Assembly (NCBI RefSeq): GCF_014905175.1
Contig: NC_057789.1
Location: forward strand, 25,664,555 to 25,728,554
From: Aphidius gifuensis
Lineage: Eukaryota; Arthropoda; Insecta; Hymenoptera; Braconidae
Reading direction: 5' to 3'
Length of the DNA stretch: 64,000 nucleotides
In this document: in pieces, positions 1 to 9,794 of the stretch
Layout of the letters: every line of letters starts with the position of its first letter
Numbering within the stretch: position 1 is the first letter of the stretch
The notes under the pieces: model-generated
Database searches by the model: none
Seen by the model: the letters and a program-made list of their open reading frames with translations, nothing else
What the model was told of the DNA's origin: nothing
Translations under genes and position numbers: made by a program

Positions 1-689
1 CTTGATCAGGATGGGATGGAATTACTTGAATAGGGATAGCCTTACGATATCCTTATCAGGCCTGGGTCAGTGTTCAGGCTATCCTGAACAAGTTTCTACT
101 CGGGAAAAGATGTAGCTGAGGAAATTATGTAGATATTGTGTGTTTGACTATAATTAAAGCTAAATAAAAAATCTGGCTCGAAAAAACAACTAACTGATTA
201 AATTTTTATTCCAATATAGTATATTGCGTCCGCGTGGCACATACTATTTTTTGGTCGAGCGGGCGGGAAACACCCGTTTGTCGCCCGCAATTTGTAGGGC
301 GACAAAGACATACTTTGCGCCACAAATTTAGGGCGACAAACGGGCAATTCCCGCCCGCTAGGCCAAAAATAATTTTATCTTATTTTATTTTTATTTATGA
401 TAAATTAACAATTATTATAATCTTTTTCAACGAATGAATTCTATTTGTTAAACAAGAGCGACTCCGTGCCTTCGGCACGCGATTCTATATATTCTAATGT
501 GTCTTTATCGCAACCATTTTATTCATCGTAATTGAAATTTTTTTCAATCAGTTTTTATTTATCATAACTTATTAAATACCTCTTATTAAATACCACATAA
601 CATAACAATAAAGTTATTGACTTATAAATATTAAATTATAAAATTTGATATTCTTCCGGCAACTTCAAAGAATAAATTTTCAAATACAT
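1..689. other. Gene-free left edge with repeat pieces
   Basis: No coding region is supported here. Bases 1-110 are richer in GC and hold several TATCC/GATCAGG-like words that also occur at 1400-1580. A perfect short hairpin (CGTGCC TTC GGCACG) lies near 465-480. The open frames across this stretch have low-complexity composition and no splice or family support. Confidence 0.5.
245..372. repeat. Fold-back (inverted-repeat) element
   Basis: Two GC-rich arms of about 50 bases (245-300 and 316-372) are near-perfect reverse complements of each other. Both contain GCGGGCGGGAA and CCCGTTTGTCGCCC blocks, separated by a short spacer. Composition is very different from the AT-rich surroundings. This looks like a small non-autonomous fold-back or MITE-type element; no transposase is present and the family is not known to me. 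Confidence 0.65.
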
Positions 690-1400
690 CGAATACCTTT
701 TTAGTCGTTCTATGTTTCTGATACAAATCGAACTTTTTTTTTTTTTGGATAAAGGAAATATAAAATAGAGGAGGTGAATTTTTAAAAACATCGAATACCT
801 CTTTGCCCATTCTATTATCCTAATACAAAACATTTTTTTTTTTTCGATTTTGAATGTTTGTCCCCTATAGTTCCAAAAAAAAAAAACGATAGATGGCGCT
901 TCGTAGTAAGTCTCAAAAAATACCTCTTTGCCTGTTCTATAACCCTGATACAACAGCCTATTATTTTCTGTTATTTTTAAATGTTTTTAACCTATAGCTC
1001 CTAGAAAAACAATAGATGGCGCTGAACTTGTTAACTCAAAAAATACCTCTTTGCCTGTTCTATACCCCTGATACAACAGCCTATTAATTTCTATTATTTT
1101 TAAATGTTTTTAACCTATAGTTTCCGTAGAAAACAATAGATGGTGCTGAACTTGTAAACTCAAAAAATACCTCTTTGCCTGTTCTATACCCCTGATACAA
1201 CAGCCTATTATTTTCTATTATTTTTAAATGTTTTCAGCCTATAGTTCCTAGAAAAACAATAGATGGCGCTGAACTTATTAACTCAAAAAATACCTCTCTT
1301 CTTGTTCTTCAACCTTGATACAACACTTTATTTTTTTTTTTTATTCATTTTAAATGTTTTACCTCTATAGTTCCTGAAAAAAAAACAGATGGCGCGTTCA
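690..1400. repeat. Tandem repeat, ~123-bp unit, about six copies
   Basis: The phrase TACCTCTTTGCC (with variants) recurs at about 694, 796, 921, 1044, 1168 and 1291, so the last four intervals are 123-125 bases. Each unit also carries CCTGATACAACAGCC, TTTTTAAATGTTTT, CCTATAGTTCC and AATAGATGGCGCTGAACTT in the same order. Outer units are more diverged than the central three. A related single fragment sits near 20340-20400. It is a small satellite-like array or the internal array of a larger element. Confidence 0.85.
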
Positions 1401-1984
1401 GATCAAGAGCTGATCAGGCTTGCCTGATTTCAAATCCAGTCTGGATCCAGATACTGGATCCGAATCTGATCACGATGTAACGATTTTTCGTAAGGACCGG
1501 ATCCAGAATGGATCAGGATACCTGATCAGCCTGTAGTAAAGATACATGATCAGTAATGGATCCAGATTCTGGATCCAAACTTTCTCTACTGTAGCTATCT
1601 ACTTTAGCTATCTCGTATGCACGTTTTACGATAACCAAATTTATCGACCAAAAATAAAAATTAACGAACAATATTACAAATTTATGATTATAAAAGCAAG
1701 ATCATTTGATGCTGATTTGATATCCCGTGTAGGAGAACACAACATGGCCAAGCCTTGGCCGATGCTTGTAAAACATCCGCCAATCATTGGCAAGCATTAA
1801 TGCGCCATTAATGCGCCAGACCTGGAGCGTTACGTTAATTTAATATCGGCTGCCATGAATGGCCCGATGATGTTTCCCAATATTGGCCCGATAAACAGCC
1901 CGAGAATGCACCAACTGAAAACCACTTGTAACAATGGTGGCCGTGGAGGACATGTAAATATCAATGTTTTTTGTGCAGACGATT
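1401..1984. other. GC-richer repeat-like segment, no gene
   Basis: Bases 1401-1580 contain repeated palindromic words (TGATCAGG, CTGGATCCAG, ATGGATCCAG). Bases 1740-1960 contain further short palindromes built on TTGGCC, AATGCGCCATTAATGCGCC and GGCCCGAT. The 84-codon open frame across 1546-1800 has no family match or splice context, so it is not called as a gene. Most likely this is transposon-derived sequence. Confidence 0.45.
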
Positions 1985-2600
1985 AAACGTGAGTGGCACG
2001 TGTCTATGTTATCCATCTTGACATTACAATAACAACATATTTTTATCTAAATTAATAACTATATTCCACAAAAATAATGTCAATAAATTACAGACTTTAT
2101 AGTTTTCTCTCAAGTTCAAATTAAATGGTTATCAATAAATATATAAAACTGATGATTCATCATTATCAATTTATTTATTTTTAACGTTATAATAACAGTA
2201 AAATTTTCAACTAAAAATATAAAAATTGTAAATATGTTAACAGAATAAAATCTATTTAATAAATATTTTTTTAAAGCTTAATAAATTTGTAATAACAATA
2301 TTAAAAGAAAGTAATGTTTTAAAAAAAATTGCTGCGATAAATAATGTTAAGTAATTAATTAAATGGCAAAAATAAAATTAATAATTTTTCACATAAATAT
2401 TAGTGAATGAAATTAAATTTATTGCTGATAATTATTAAAATATTATTGTTTACAGGCATGATCAAAAGTGGTCAGAGATTATTTGGAAAATAAGGCGAAA
2501 CAAGTGGAACAGCTCTTGGTACTTTATTGTTGATAAATATATTTAATATTTGTAATCTATTTTTTTTTTTTATTTATTCAACACTGTTGAAATATTTTTG
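1985..2600. repeat. Inverted duplicate of 20,950-21,615
   Basis: Read on the reverse strand, this stretch matches 20,950-21,615 along its length. Landmarks are GGCACGTGTCTA with CCATCTTGA at about 1994-2022, and CAAGTGGAACAGCTCTTGGTACT with GATCAAAAGTGGTCAGAGATT at about 2460-2525. In the partner locus this DNA lies directly 3' of small membrane gene m5; here no m5-like gene is attached. It shows that the m-family region has been copied in inverted orientation. Confidence 0.8.
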
Positions 2601-3789
2601 TGATATAAATTAAAGCTATTGTTGGACATCATAAACCACAAAAAAAAAAGAAAAATATTAAAAATAACGTTAATGCTTTTCAAAAGTATAAATAATGCGT
2701 CGAAATTTATAAAAATTACAATATGTAATTGGATAAATTAATAGTGTTTAATTATGTAAGTTAAAAGATGAAAAAAATAACAAAAAAAAAAAAAAATTAA
2801 ATGAAGAAAGAAGAAGTACCAAGAACAAGTATATCTTGGTATATTTAAATTTTTCACTGAACTTTTTTAAATGCATCGATCGTCAAGTAATTTGTTTATT
2901 TAAACTTGAAGAAAAATAAGTTTTAAAAAATTAAAAATAAATTAAATTTATAAATTAATATATTAAAAATAATCAAGGAATAGTCTCAATGGTGGTGACG
3001 TATCAGTTGACACCAAGACAAGACTAACTGACTAAGCAAAATTCCAGCTGTACAATGTCGTCCAGTCAAATCACGTTTTAATCCTTGCTAGCCCTTCTCA
3101 TTACTTTTTTTTAATTAATTTTTTTATTTCCTTACAAAGCTATTGCATCGAATTAAGTTTCATAGTTTAATCCACGTGCTCATCATTTAAAGTTGAAACG
3201 CAACATATTGAATTTAAAATTAAAAATATATTAATATCATCTTTTTGTTGTTCTATTTTTATCAAAAAAAAATATTTATATTTATTGCTCTTTTATTTTA
3301 CGGCACATAATTTGGAGTAAATGTTTTATTTTTTTTATTATTTTTTAAATAATAAATTAAGTGCATAAAGAATAAATTTAAAAATAAATTAAATAAAAAT
3401 CATTATTTAAAATTACTTAAATTAATTTTTAAAATTATAATAATTGTTGTTGATTAAGTTTGTAATTAAATATTATTAAGGACAAGACATAATTTTTGAA
3501 TAATAATAAAATAAAATTGACTTTATTCAGGTATTTTTATTGTCGTTGAATCTTTATAATATCATAAAAACATGTTCACAATCATATAATAAATATTTAT
3601 TTATTTTTTATTGTTAACGTTTAAATAAAAGCATTTTGTTTATACAATAAATCGATGATGGATAATATTAATTAATTGGTTTGACTAATTTATTTCTGGT
3701 GATCAACAAGTAACAAGCTACTTGTGATGAAAAACCAGCCGCAAGTCTCGAGAATGGTGGTATGAAAAATCCACTATAGTGGATTAGTA
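2601..3789. other. AT-rich stretch without a recognised gene
   Basis: Mostly A/T runs. A less AT-rich patch near 2985-3095 (TGGTGGTGACGTATCAG and following) has no open frame of note. I see no RNA gene or mobile element here. Confidence 0.5.
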
Positions 3790-3990
3790 TACTAATTATT
3801 GATAATATTACAAACAACATATGCTGCTAAATTAAAATTAAAACCATAAAAATTCGAAGATATTACTCAATTATTTTAAACCAATTTTTGGTCTATTAAC
3901 ATTATTAATAATATTATTATTACCTAGAAGTCGATTATATAAACCCCAAATACAATCTTCCAAAGATTTCGACCCATTTGGAACCCGGGG
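3790..3990 (+). pseudogene. Degraded exon 4-5 piece of the eight-exon gene at 16.3-18.1 kb
   Basis: After an ATTATTACCTAG acceptor, bases about 3931-3985 read SRLYKPQIQSSKDFDPFG. This aligns with the start of exon 5 of the gene at 16,265-18,105 (DRVFDPQEEFPTSPNLYSFG). The preceding 3800-3900 bases match the end of the exon 4 copy at 9795-9947 (minus strand), including the shared intron phrase CCAATTTTTGGTCTATTAAC. The exon 4 part is out of frame and contains a stop, and no further exons follow on this strand. It is a small retained segment of a duplicated gene, not a functional one. Confidence 0.7.
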
Positions 3991-4069
3991 AAAAATAGAC
4001 AATTATTCAATAAATATATTAACTAATAATTTTTTTTAATAAAAAAAAAAGTATTAAAACTATTAACTA

Positions 4070-4318
4070 CACTGGTGGAAATATTTCTCCGGAATTGCTT
4101 CGGATTACTCCGGGTGATTCCGGAATTGACTCACTTAAAAGAAATTCGGAAAAATACGAAAAATCGGTAGCAATTCCAAAATACTCGAATTTCTGTGTAA
4201 AATGAAGGAAAAAAAATGACCGAAAAATTTTAATGGGCCAATTCCGGAGTTATACGGAATTTTCGGGAATTTTACGGAGTTTTTCCGGAGTTTTACGGAG
4301 AAATTATTTCCACCAGGG
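4070..4318. mobile_element. MITE-like inverted-repeat element, copy 1
   Basis: Begins CACTGGTGGAAATATTTCTCCGG and ends with the matching inverted sequence GGAGAAATTATTTCCACCAGGG. A TA dinucleotide flanks both ends (4068-4069 and 4319-4320), consistent with a TA target duplication. The interior is rich in CGGAATTC-like words and holds no protein. It is the same terminal sequence family as the copies at 4387-4528 and 5416-5720. Confidence 0.75.
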
Positions 4319-4329
4319 TAATATTGTAC

Positions 4330-5060
4330 TTACGTATTGTTTGCAGAATTACGTGTTTCGAGTAATAAATTCCCACTCATAAGCTGCCCTGGTAGAAATA
4401 TTCCCCAACTTTTTCCAACTTTCTCCGTCTTTTTTCCAACTTTCTCCACCTTTTTACGAAAATGACCCATGGCTGGAGAAAAGTTGGAAAAAAGTTGGAG
4501 AAAAGTCGGAGAAATATTTCTACCAGGGTGTATCTCGTATTTACCAATCTTTGGTTTTTTATTTTCTGTTTCATCAGCAGTTTTATTTCTGAATTTTCCA
4601 GCCATTCTTTGACTGCTTATACTGTCGGATAGACAGTGTATCTGTAAAATAAAAAAAAAATTTGTCATTGAAAGTATATCTGAGATACAAATAAATAATA
4701 AACCTTTAATAAGTTAATCAAAACTAATTGAAAGTTATTGAATAATATTCAACTTATATTTCTTTGGTTTCTTCCCCTGCAATCATTTGTTTGTATCCTT
4801 GCAGTTGAATATTCATCGGATACTGTATCTCTATTTTTCCAGGGTCATCAGCAGTTTTTCTGAATAATAAATAATATATAATTTTTTTTATAATCAAAAT
4901 GTTAATTAAAAATTTTTGTTTAAAATAATTGATAATTAATCAACTTACATTACATCATCTTCTGAAAAGCGTACGATACCAAATTTGTTATAATCTTCTG
5001 ACGATGGAATTCTCATTTCAACATCAAATAATCGATTTCTAAGTAACAATCTCCGGTAAC
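4330..5060 (-). pseudogene. Broken copy of exons 5-7 of the eight-exon gene, interrupted by a MITE
   Basis: Reading 5060 downwards, three homologous exons appear in order. The exon-5 copy (after TTACTTAG, from about 5055) reads NRLFDVEMRIPSSEDYNKFG and ends at a GTAAGT donor. The exon-6 copy reads KTADDPGKIEIQYPMNIQLQ, equivalent to KTYDDSAKIKLEYPMNIFVQ of the intact gene. The exon-7 copy ends PKIGKYEI, then is interrupted by the element at 4387-4528, and resumes as GNLLLETRNSANN before GTAAGT, equivalent to GDLLLERRNPEDD. Splice phases match the gene at 16,265-18,105. The exon-6 donor is ATAAGT instead of GTAAGT, which puts a stop right after the exon. With no first exons, a dead donor and a transposon in an exon, I call this a pseudogene. 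Confidence 0.8.
4387..4528. mobile_element. MITE-like inverted-repeat element, copy 2
   Basis: Termini are CCCTGGTAGAAATATT and its inverse AATATTTCTACCAGGG. Almost the whole element is palindromic, with TTTTTCCAACTTTCTCC repeated in opposite orientation in the two halves. A TG dinucleotide flanks both sides (4385-4386 and 4529-4530). It lies inside the exon-7 remnant of the pseudogene at 4330-5060. No coding capacity. Confidence 0.8.
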
Positions 5061-5064
5061 CGAC

Positions 5065-5405
5065 GAATTGCGATGCAATATATACTATTAACACATATAG
5101 TCCACCGTGAAAACCTATTCTTTTGTTTGCGTGAGAGCTGCTACACTGCGCCAGACTTAGGCATTATTTTTTATTTTTTTTAATGGAGCTTTTCATGGGC
5201 TTTATTTAAAAAATTCATAATTTTATCCATCTGTCTTGATTAATAATATTATCGAAGATTGCTAAATATTTAACCCTGTTGTGAAGCCGCTGGACGCCGA
5301 AGAGGAAAAGAAAGAAAAAAATATATAAAATTTATAACTCCTCTCGCGCAAACAAAGGAATATAATTTGCATCGCGATTCGTCACAATTCGTCAGTGCTA
5401 GCAGA
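5065..5405. repeat. Scrambled duplicate of the region upstream of the Piwi gene
   Basis: Bases 5065-5270 match parts of 37,550-38,270 in the same orientation: GACGAATTGCGATG, TTTGTTTGCG-GAGAG, then TTTTTTTTAATGGAG and AAAAATTCATAATTTTAT with TCTTGAT-AATAATATT. Bases 5283-5405 match 37,538-37,665 in the opposite orientation: AATTCTGCT, ACTGACGAAT, ATCGCGATG, CCTTTGTTTGCGCGAGAG. The intact counterpart lies immediately 5' of the Piwi start at 38,434. This stretch is therefore a rearranged copy of Piwi 5' flanking DNA, with no coding part attached. Confidence 0.65.
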
Positions 5406-5415
5406 ATTGAACCAA

Positions 5416-5720
5416 CCCTGGTGAAAATATTTCTCCGAATTTCTCCCAAATTGACCCATGCGGAGAAAGGAGTGGAAAAAATTTCTCCTCGTCGTTAATT
5501 TCGGAAGAACTTCTCGGTAAAATTATTTTTTTCATATGTTTCTCCGCGTGTGTTTTTTTTTGCGGAGAAATATTTCCGAACGTTTCTTCACCCAAGTCAA
5601 TTCGGAGAAAATGCGGAAAAAAATTTGGATACTTTTCTCCACTCATTTCTTCGCATGGGTCAATTTGGGAGAAATTCGGAGTAATCGCTGAGAAATCACG
5701 GAGAAATATTTTCGCCAGGG
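5416..5720. mobile_element. MITE-like inverted-repeat element, copy 3
   Basis: Starts CCCTGGTGAAAATATTTCTCCG and ends with the inverse CGGAGAAATATTTTCGCCAGGG. The interior repeats TTCTCCG and CGGAGAA words and TTGACCCATGCGGAGAAA in both orientations. It is longer than the two nearby copies but has the same ends. No clear target duplication is visible. Confidence 0.75.
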
Positions 5721-6555
5721 TGCTAAACTTTTATCAATTTTTAATCATAATTTTAATAAATTTCGATTGAGATTTCGAACAAAACAATAATTGAATAAAA
5801 AAAAAAAAAAACTTTCAATATTTCTTTTCTCTATAAAAAATTACAAAAATTATTAAAATTTATAATTTAATTGTTTGTATTTTTTTAAATAAATAATCAA
5901 ACATAAATTTAAAAAAATGAGCACTTTTTTTTAGCAATTATTTATCTCAAATTTAATTAACTTTTATTAATATAACTCTTGAATATTTATTGATGTAAGA
6001 TGTTGTCAAACAATTGCATCTTAAATGATAATTTATTATAAACATATATTTAAAATAAAAAAAAAAATAGAACTGCTAAACAATCACGCCAAGTGTGAAA
6101 AGAAAACAAGTAAGTAAAATATAATTAAAATAAATATTATCAAAAATAATAACAAAAAAAAAATCTAATCATAATTATATATTACTTAATAGTATTATAA
6201 TCATCTAAATGGGTATAAAATAGTTTTTTTTTTTTAATGTTTAATTTAAAAAAAATGAAATAAATTAAAATAGCTGTTGCAAATGGTAAAATTTTTTTGC
6301 AAGTAATTTGGGTAATTTGTTTATTTATTTGTTTATTTGAAGAGAAAAATAAGTTTTAAAATATACCCACCGGTATGTAGCTACCTCTGGCGACACGTCC
6401 GTGCATTAGCTGAGCATAGGATCGAGTTCACCTTCCAGTTTTATTATTATTATTGTTTATTTTTTATATTTCAGTGCCCAGTGGCAATTTATTATTATTA
6501 TTTATTATTATTTATTGTAATTTGTATTTCAATAGATGCACAAGGTCAACAAAAA
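5721..6555. other. Non-coding DNA containing one arm of a direct repeat
   Basis: Bases about 5997-6270 recur as a diverged direct copy at about 7200-7450. Shared phrases include ATGTCAAACAAT, CCAAGTGT-AAA, AAAACAAGTAAGTAAAATATAATT and AATATTATCAAAAATAATAA. The two arms flank the small gene at 6556-7070. The patch 6365-6437 (CACCGGTATGTAGCTACCTCTGG and following) is GC-richer and may be leader or promoter of that gene; this is a guess. Confidence 0.5.
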
Positions 6556-7070
6556 ATGACAAAAAACATAACCATGCTTCGTAATATCAACAAAGGTAAA
6601 TTGAATTATAATAGATTATATATTTAAATATTATTATTTCTATTATTTCTAATATTAAAAGTTTTTTGTTTGCCATCAGTTTTTACAAGAGGAATAACTA
6701 CAACTGCCTCAAATGCAAAAATAGTTTTAATCAATCCTATTCCAAGATCACAATTATCAAAATATGCAGAAGGTGCTAGAAGATTTCCACACAAATTTGA
6801 AGATGCAAAGGTTATTAATGTCACTATTGAGAAATCATTTTGGGATAAGCTGAATCTTTTTTTGAAAAATTATTTACTTACGTTATTCTTGGGAGTGTCA
6901 ATAACCTACATGATTCGTACCATAAAGAAAGATGATAAACCAAAATCAGATAAGATGTCATTACCTGAAAAAAACATTGAAAAAGTAAGTAGTCTATATC
7001 AAAAATTCAATAAAAAAAAAAACAATAATATATTCTAATTAAAATATATTTTTTTTTCTACCAGGTCTAA
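6556..7070 (+). CDS. Small single-pass protein with mitochondrial-type N-terminus (unidentified)
   Basis: Exons are 6556-6595, 6680-6984 and 7065-7070, joined by GTAAAT/CATCAG and GTAAGT/TACCAG splice pairs with matching phase, giving about 116 residues. The N-terminus is basic and rich in hydroxylated residues (MTKNITMLRNINKVFTRG, then ITTTASNAK), as expected of a mitochondrial targeting sequence. One hydrophobic segment lies near residues 73-92 (NYLLTLFLGVSITYM), followed by a basic, lysine-rich tail. I do not recognise the family; a small inner-membrane subunit or assembly factor is possible but unproven. The start is chosen because the ATG follows an A-rich leader after a TTTCAATAG acceptor-like site. 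It is flanked by a direct repeat (5997-6270 and 7200-7450). Confidence 0.6.
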
Positions 7071-7611
7071 AGAGTTTAAGTTTGTCTCACTCAAAAGTAC
7101 AAATTAAATGTATAAGAACAAAAACAAATCTAATAAATTAATTTAATAATATAAATACCATTTATGGAGTTAAAAAAAAATAAAAAAAGTGTTCTTTTAT
7201 TTCATAAAGCCAATGTCAAACAATAATACAACTTAAATAATAATTTATAATATATATTTAGAATAAAAAAAAAATATTCCAAGTGTTAAAATAAAACAAG
7301 TAAGTAAAATATAATTACAATAAATATTATCAAAAATAATAATAGAAAAAAAAATCTAACAATTAAATATTACTTGATAATATTATAATCATCTCAATAG
7401 ATATAAAACAATTTTTTCTTTTTAATTTTTAATTTAAAATAATTGAAATTATATATTATTTATAATTATTAAATTAATTCTAAGAAGACCTGGGTTTCTT
7501 GATGCAACAAATTTTAAAAAATACATCTACTGTCTTCACATACATTTTAGGCTTCAAGTAATGACAGCATTTAAAATTGCAAGACAATACCCTGATAACA
7601 AAAAAAAATAA
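7071..7611. other. Non-coding, second arm of the direct repeat
   Basis: Bases 7200-7450 are the partner of 5997-6270. Bases 7480-7600 contain a fragment of mixed composition (GAAGACCTGGGTTTCTTGATGC and on) with no supported frame. Confidence 0.5.
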
Positions 7612-7740
7612 ATGGATCCAAATGAGAGACAAGATTTTAAAAAAATAGTTGATCAACAAGGACAATTAATACTCAACAAAGATCATGTATTTTTAAAATG
7701 GAATTATAAAAATTACAAGCAAAAATTTAGGGATAATTAT
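7612..7740 (+). other. Short open reading frame of doubtful status
   Basis: From the ATG at 7612 the frame reads MDPNERQDFKKIVDQQGQ and continues to a Lys/Asn-rich end. Downstream of about 7740 the frame runs into DNA that is plainly non-coding repeat (shared with 19,040-19,230 and 22,130-22,310), so at most the first ~43 codons could be real. I see no splice donor or family match. It may be a remnant of a gene or transposon gag-like frame. Confidence 0.2.
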
Positions 7741-7990
7741 TTTACATACATTTTACATTATAATACGAAAAATATGATAGTAAATATGAGCAAGATTACA
7801 AGAAAAATTAAAATACTAGTACATATATTTCTTATTTTCTTGTCTCCATCAAATGACAACATAACGTATACATAGATAAAATAGTACATAGAACTTTTGT
7901 GTTCTCTTTCCTTCTCTATTTCTCTTTTTTACTATAGTTCCAAAATTTTGTGTTGGACCATGCCTAAATTCTAACACTAGTGTTGAGCTC
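7740..7990. repeat. Inverted copy of the spacer found at 19,040-19,230 and 22,130-22,310
   Basis: On the reverse strand this matches both spacers lying between m-family genes. Landmarks are ATGATAGTAAATATGAGCAAGAT, CATCAAATGAC, ACTATAGTTCCAAAATTTTGTG and CCATGCCTAAATTCTAA. Its presence beside m1 shows that m1 belongs to an inverted piece of the main array. Confidence 0.8.
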
Positions 7991-8085
7991 ATTGGGAAAT
8001 TTTCATCAGTGTTAGTTGTGCATATTTTGATGAAACACGTTAAATACTGTTGTCATATTGTTTACATTAAATTGCATTAAATAAA

Positions 8086-8484
8086 ATGGATGCACATGAT
8101 AAATTAGTAGTGATAATGTTCATTTTTATCATTGTATTTATTTTATCTATTCTTCTTGCATTCTGTTTACATTTTATGGATAGTGATAGATCAACTAACA
8201 GTGAGTAAACAAAATAATAATAATAAAAAAAACAATACATATTTATCGACAAAAAATAATGATTGAACATCATCAATGCTGTTTAGAACATTACAATGTT
8301 TTATTGTTATTATATCTATTATTATAAATTTATAATTTTAGATCCTGATGAAGTAGATTCTTGTTTTGGTCCTTCCAACGATTCCGATGGCTGCCAAATG
8401 TGCCATTGCTTTGTCGTTGGCTGTCAATGCTTTTTTGGTACATGTGAATGCATGAATTCTATTTCTGCCTGTTCAAATTGTTAA
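8086..8484 (+). CDS. Small Cys-rich-tail membrane protein, family member m1
   Basis: Exons 8086-8200 and 8342-8484 (GTGAGT donor, TTTTAG acceptor, phase 1) encode 85 residues. Exon 1 gives MDAHDKLVV, then a transmembrane helix of about 20 residues (IMFIFIIVFILSILLAFCL), then HFMDSDRSTN. Exon 2 gives NPDEVDSC and a tail with 10 cysteines in about 46 residues, many as C-x-C or C-x2-C, ending SNC. No signal-peptidase site is apparent; charge balance is weak, so topology is uncertain. It is the only family member on the plus strand and lies in an inverted duplicate block. It shares the conserved leader (ACGTTAAA-ACTGTTGTCATA, TTTACATT) found upstream of m3, m10 and m11. Function unknown; the Cys tail could bind metal or be disulphide-linked. 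Confidence 0.8.
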
Positions 8485-8955
8485 TAAAATATAAAAAAAA
8501 TTATATACTTAAAAAATTAATAATATTTAAAAAATCAATAAATAATGTTTGTTAAAACTTGACGTTAGGATTAGTCATTTTTTGCTGTTGAAACATAGAT
8601 ATTAGCGTTATTAAATGACAAAGTTAATAATTTTTTAAACTTATTTATATAAACAGCAACTAAAAAAAACAAATGATGTTTTAAAAATTGCTGATGATAA
8701 ATTTAAGTAATTATTTAACAAATAGAATTCAATTGTTGATAATGATTATCGTAATTTTTAATTTATCACAAATGACAATTAAAAAATAAGCCAGTTATTG
8801 TATATTTTTTATAAAAAAAAAAATAAATTATTAACAAGTAAAATTTTGTATCAATAAAATTTATATTATTATTCGTAATAGATATTTATATTTATTTACA
8901 AACCTTCATCATACAAATAATGAAAAAAATAATAATATATATGAGATAAACATTA
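8485..8955. repeat. 3' flank of m1, inverted copy of 19,240-19,640 and 22,330-22,720
   Basis: Matches the reverse complement of the DNA downstream of m3 and m6: AAACAGCAACTAAAAAAAAC, TTGATAATGATTAT, ATTATTAACAAGTAAAATTTTGTATC and TTCATCATACAAATAATGAAAAA. It marks the extent of the duplicated unit (gene plus about 450 bp of 3' DNA). Confidence 0.8.
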
Positions 8956-9790
8956 TATTAAAAATAATATGTTTAATAATTAATAATAAACTCTAAAAAA
9001 CGAATCAAACAACAAATTTATCAAATTTTTTCTTTTTGGAAGCTTTACATGATAGTTCTTTCCTTTTGTTTTTGTTTGCAATAATTTTTGATTTGTATTA
9101 TTCTTGGCAAGATCATACTGCCAGTATTTTTTTTTTAATTTTAAATTTGACATTGCCCAAGAATATTTATTATTTTTCTATCTCAATCGTATGAGGATAA
9201 TAATTGTTAACAATTATCAATGGCACTTGACACACTGGCACAATCAGTCAAATAATTTTTCTTTTTTTTTTTTTTTTCTTTTTCGTAATAATAATCCTAA
9301 TTTTTTTTTTTTTTGTTACATTAAAAAGTATATCAATTTTTATTTTTTGTTTATAAATAAATTTTACATTTAAATTTGTATGCACAGGCATGTGTATCAG
9401 CCAAATTAATTTTATCACAGGCCCTGTTTTTTTTTTTTCCTTTTCAAACTAATTAAAAAACGCGATTATTTGAATTTAAAAAAAAAATAATAAATAAATA
9501 AACTTACAGTAAAAGCTGCAAGTTATTTTTAAAAAATTTAAATTTAGTTTTTTTTTCTTTCTATTATCATTATTCCTCAATGTCCTGCAAGAGCGAATAT
9601 CAACCCAAAAAAACAAGATATTGAATAATTTATTTAATTTCAAATAGATCAAAAAAAAAGCCAAAAAAAAACAGTTCAATGTAAACTGAAAAAAAAAATT
9701 AAAAGAAAAAATGATAATAGGTTAATAATGTTATTTTTTTTATCAAGACCATTTTATCAAGAGTTAATAGACCAAAAATTAGTTTGAAAT
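8956..9790. other. AT-rich stretch without a recognised gene
   Basis: Homopolymer runs dominate. The open frames 9104-9373 and 9476-9679 are low-complexity (Phe/Asn/Lys) and have no support. Confidence 0.5.
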
Positions 9791-9794
9791 ATTA

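Noticed and set aside
1546..1800. 84-codon plus-strand frame in the palindromic segment
   Set aside because: It is built from repeat DNA (GGATCC and TTGGCC palindromes) with no support as protein.
7612..7875. Full 87-codon frame as one gene
   Set aside because: Its second half is shared non-coding spacer DNA of the m array; only the first ~43 codons could be genuine, and even that is doubtful.
9104..9373. 89-codon frame rich in Phe/Asn/Tyr
   Set aside because: It follows homopolymer T runs; low-complexity.
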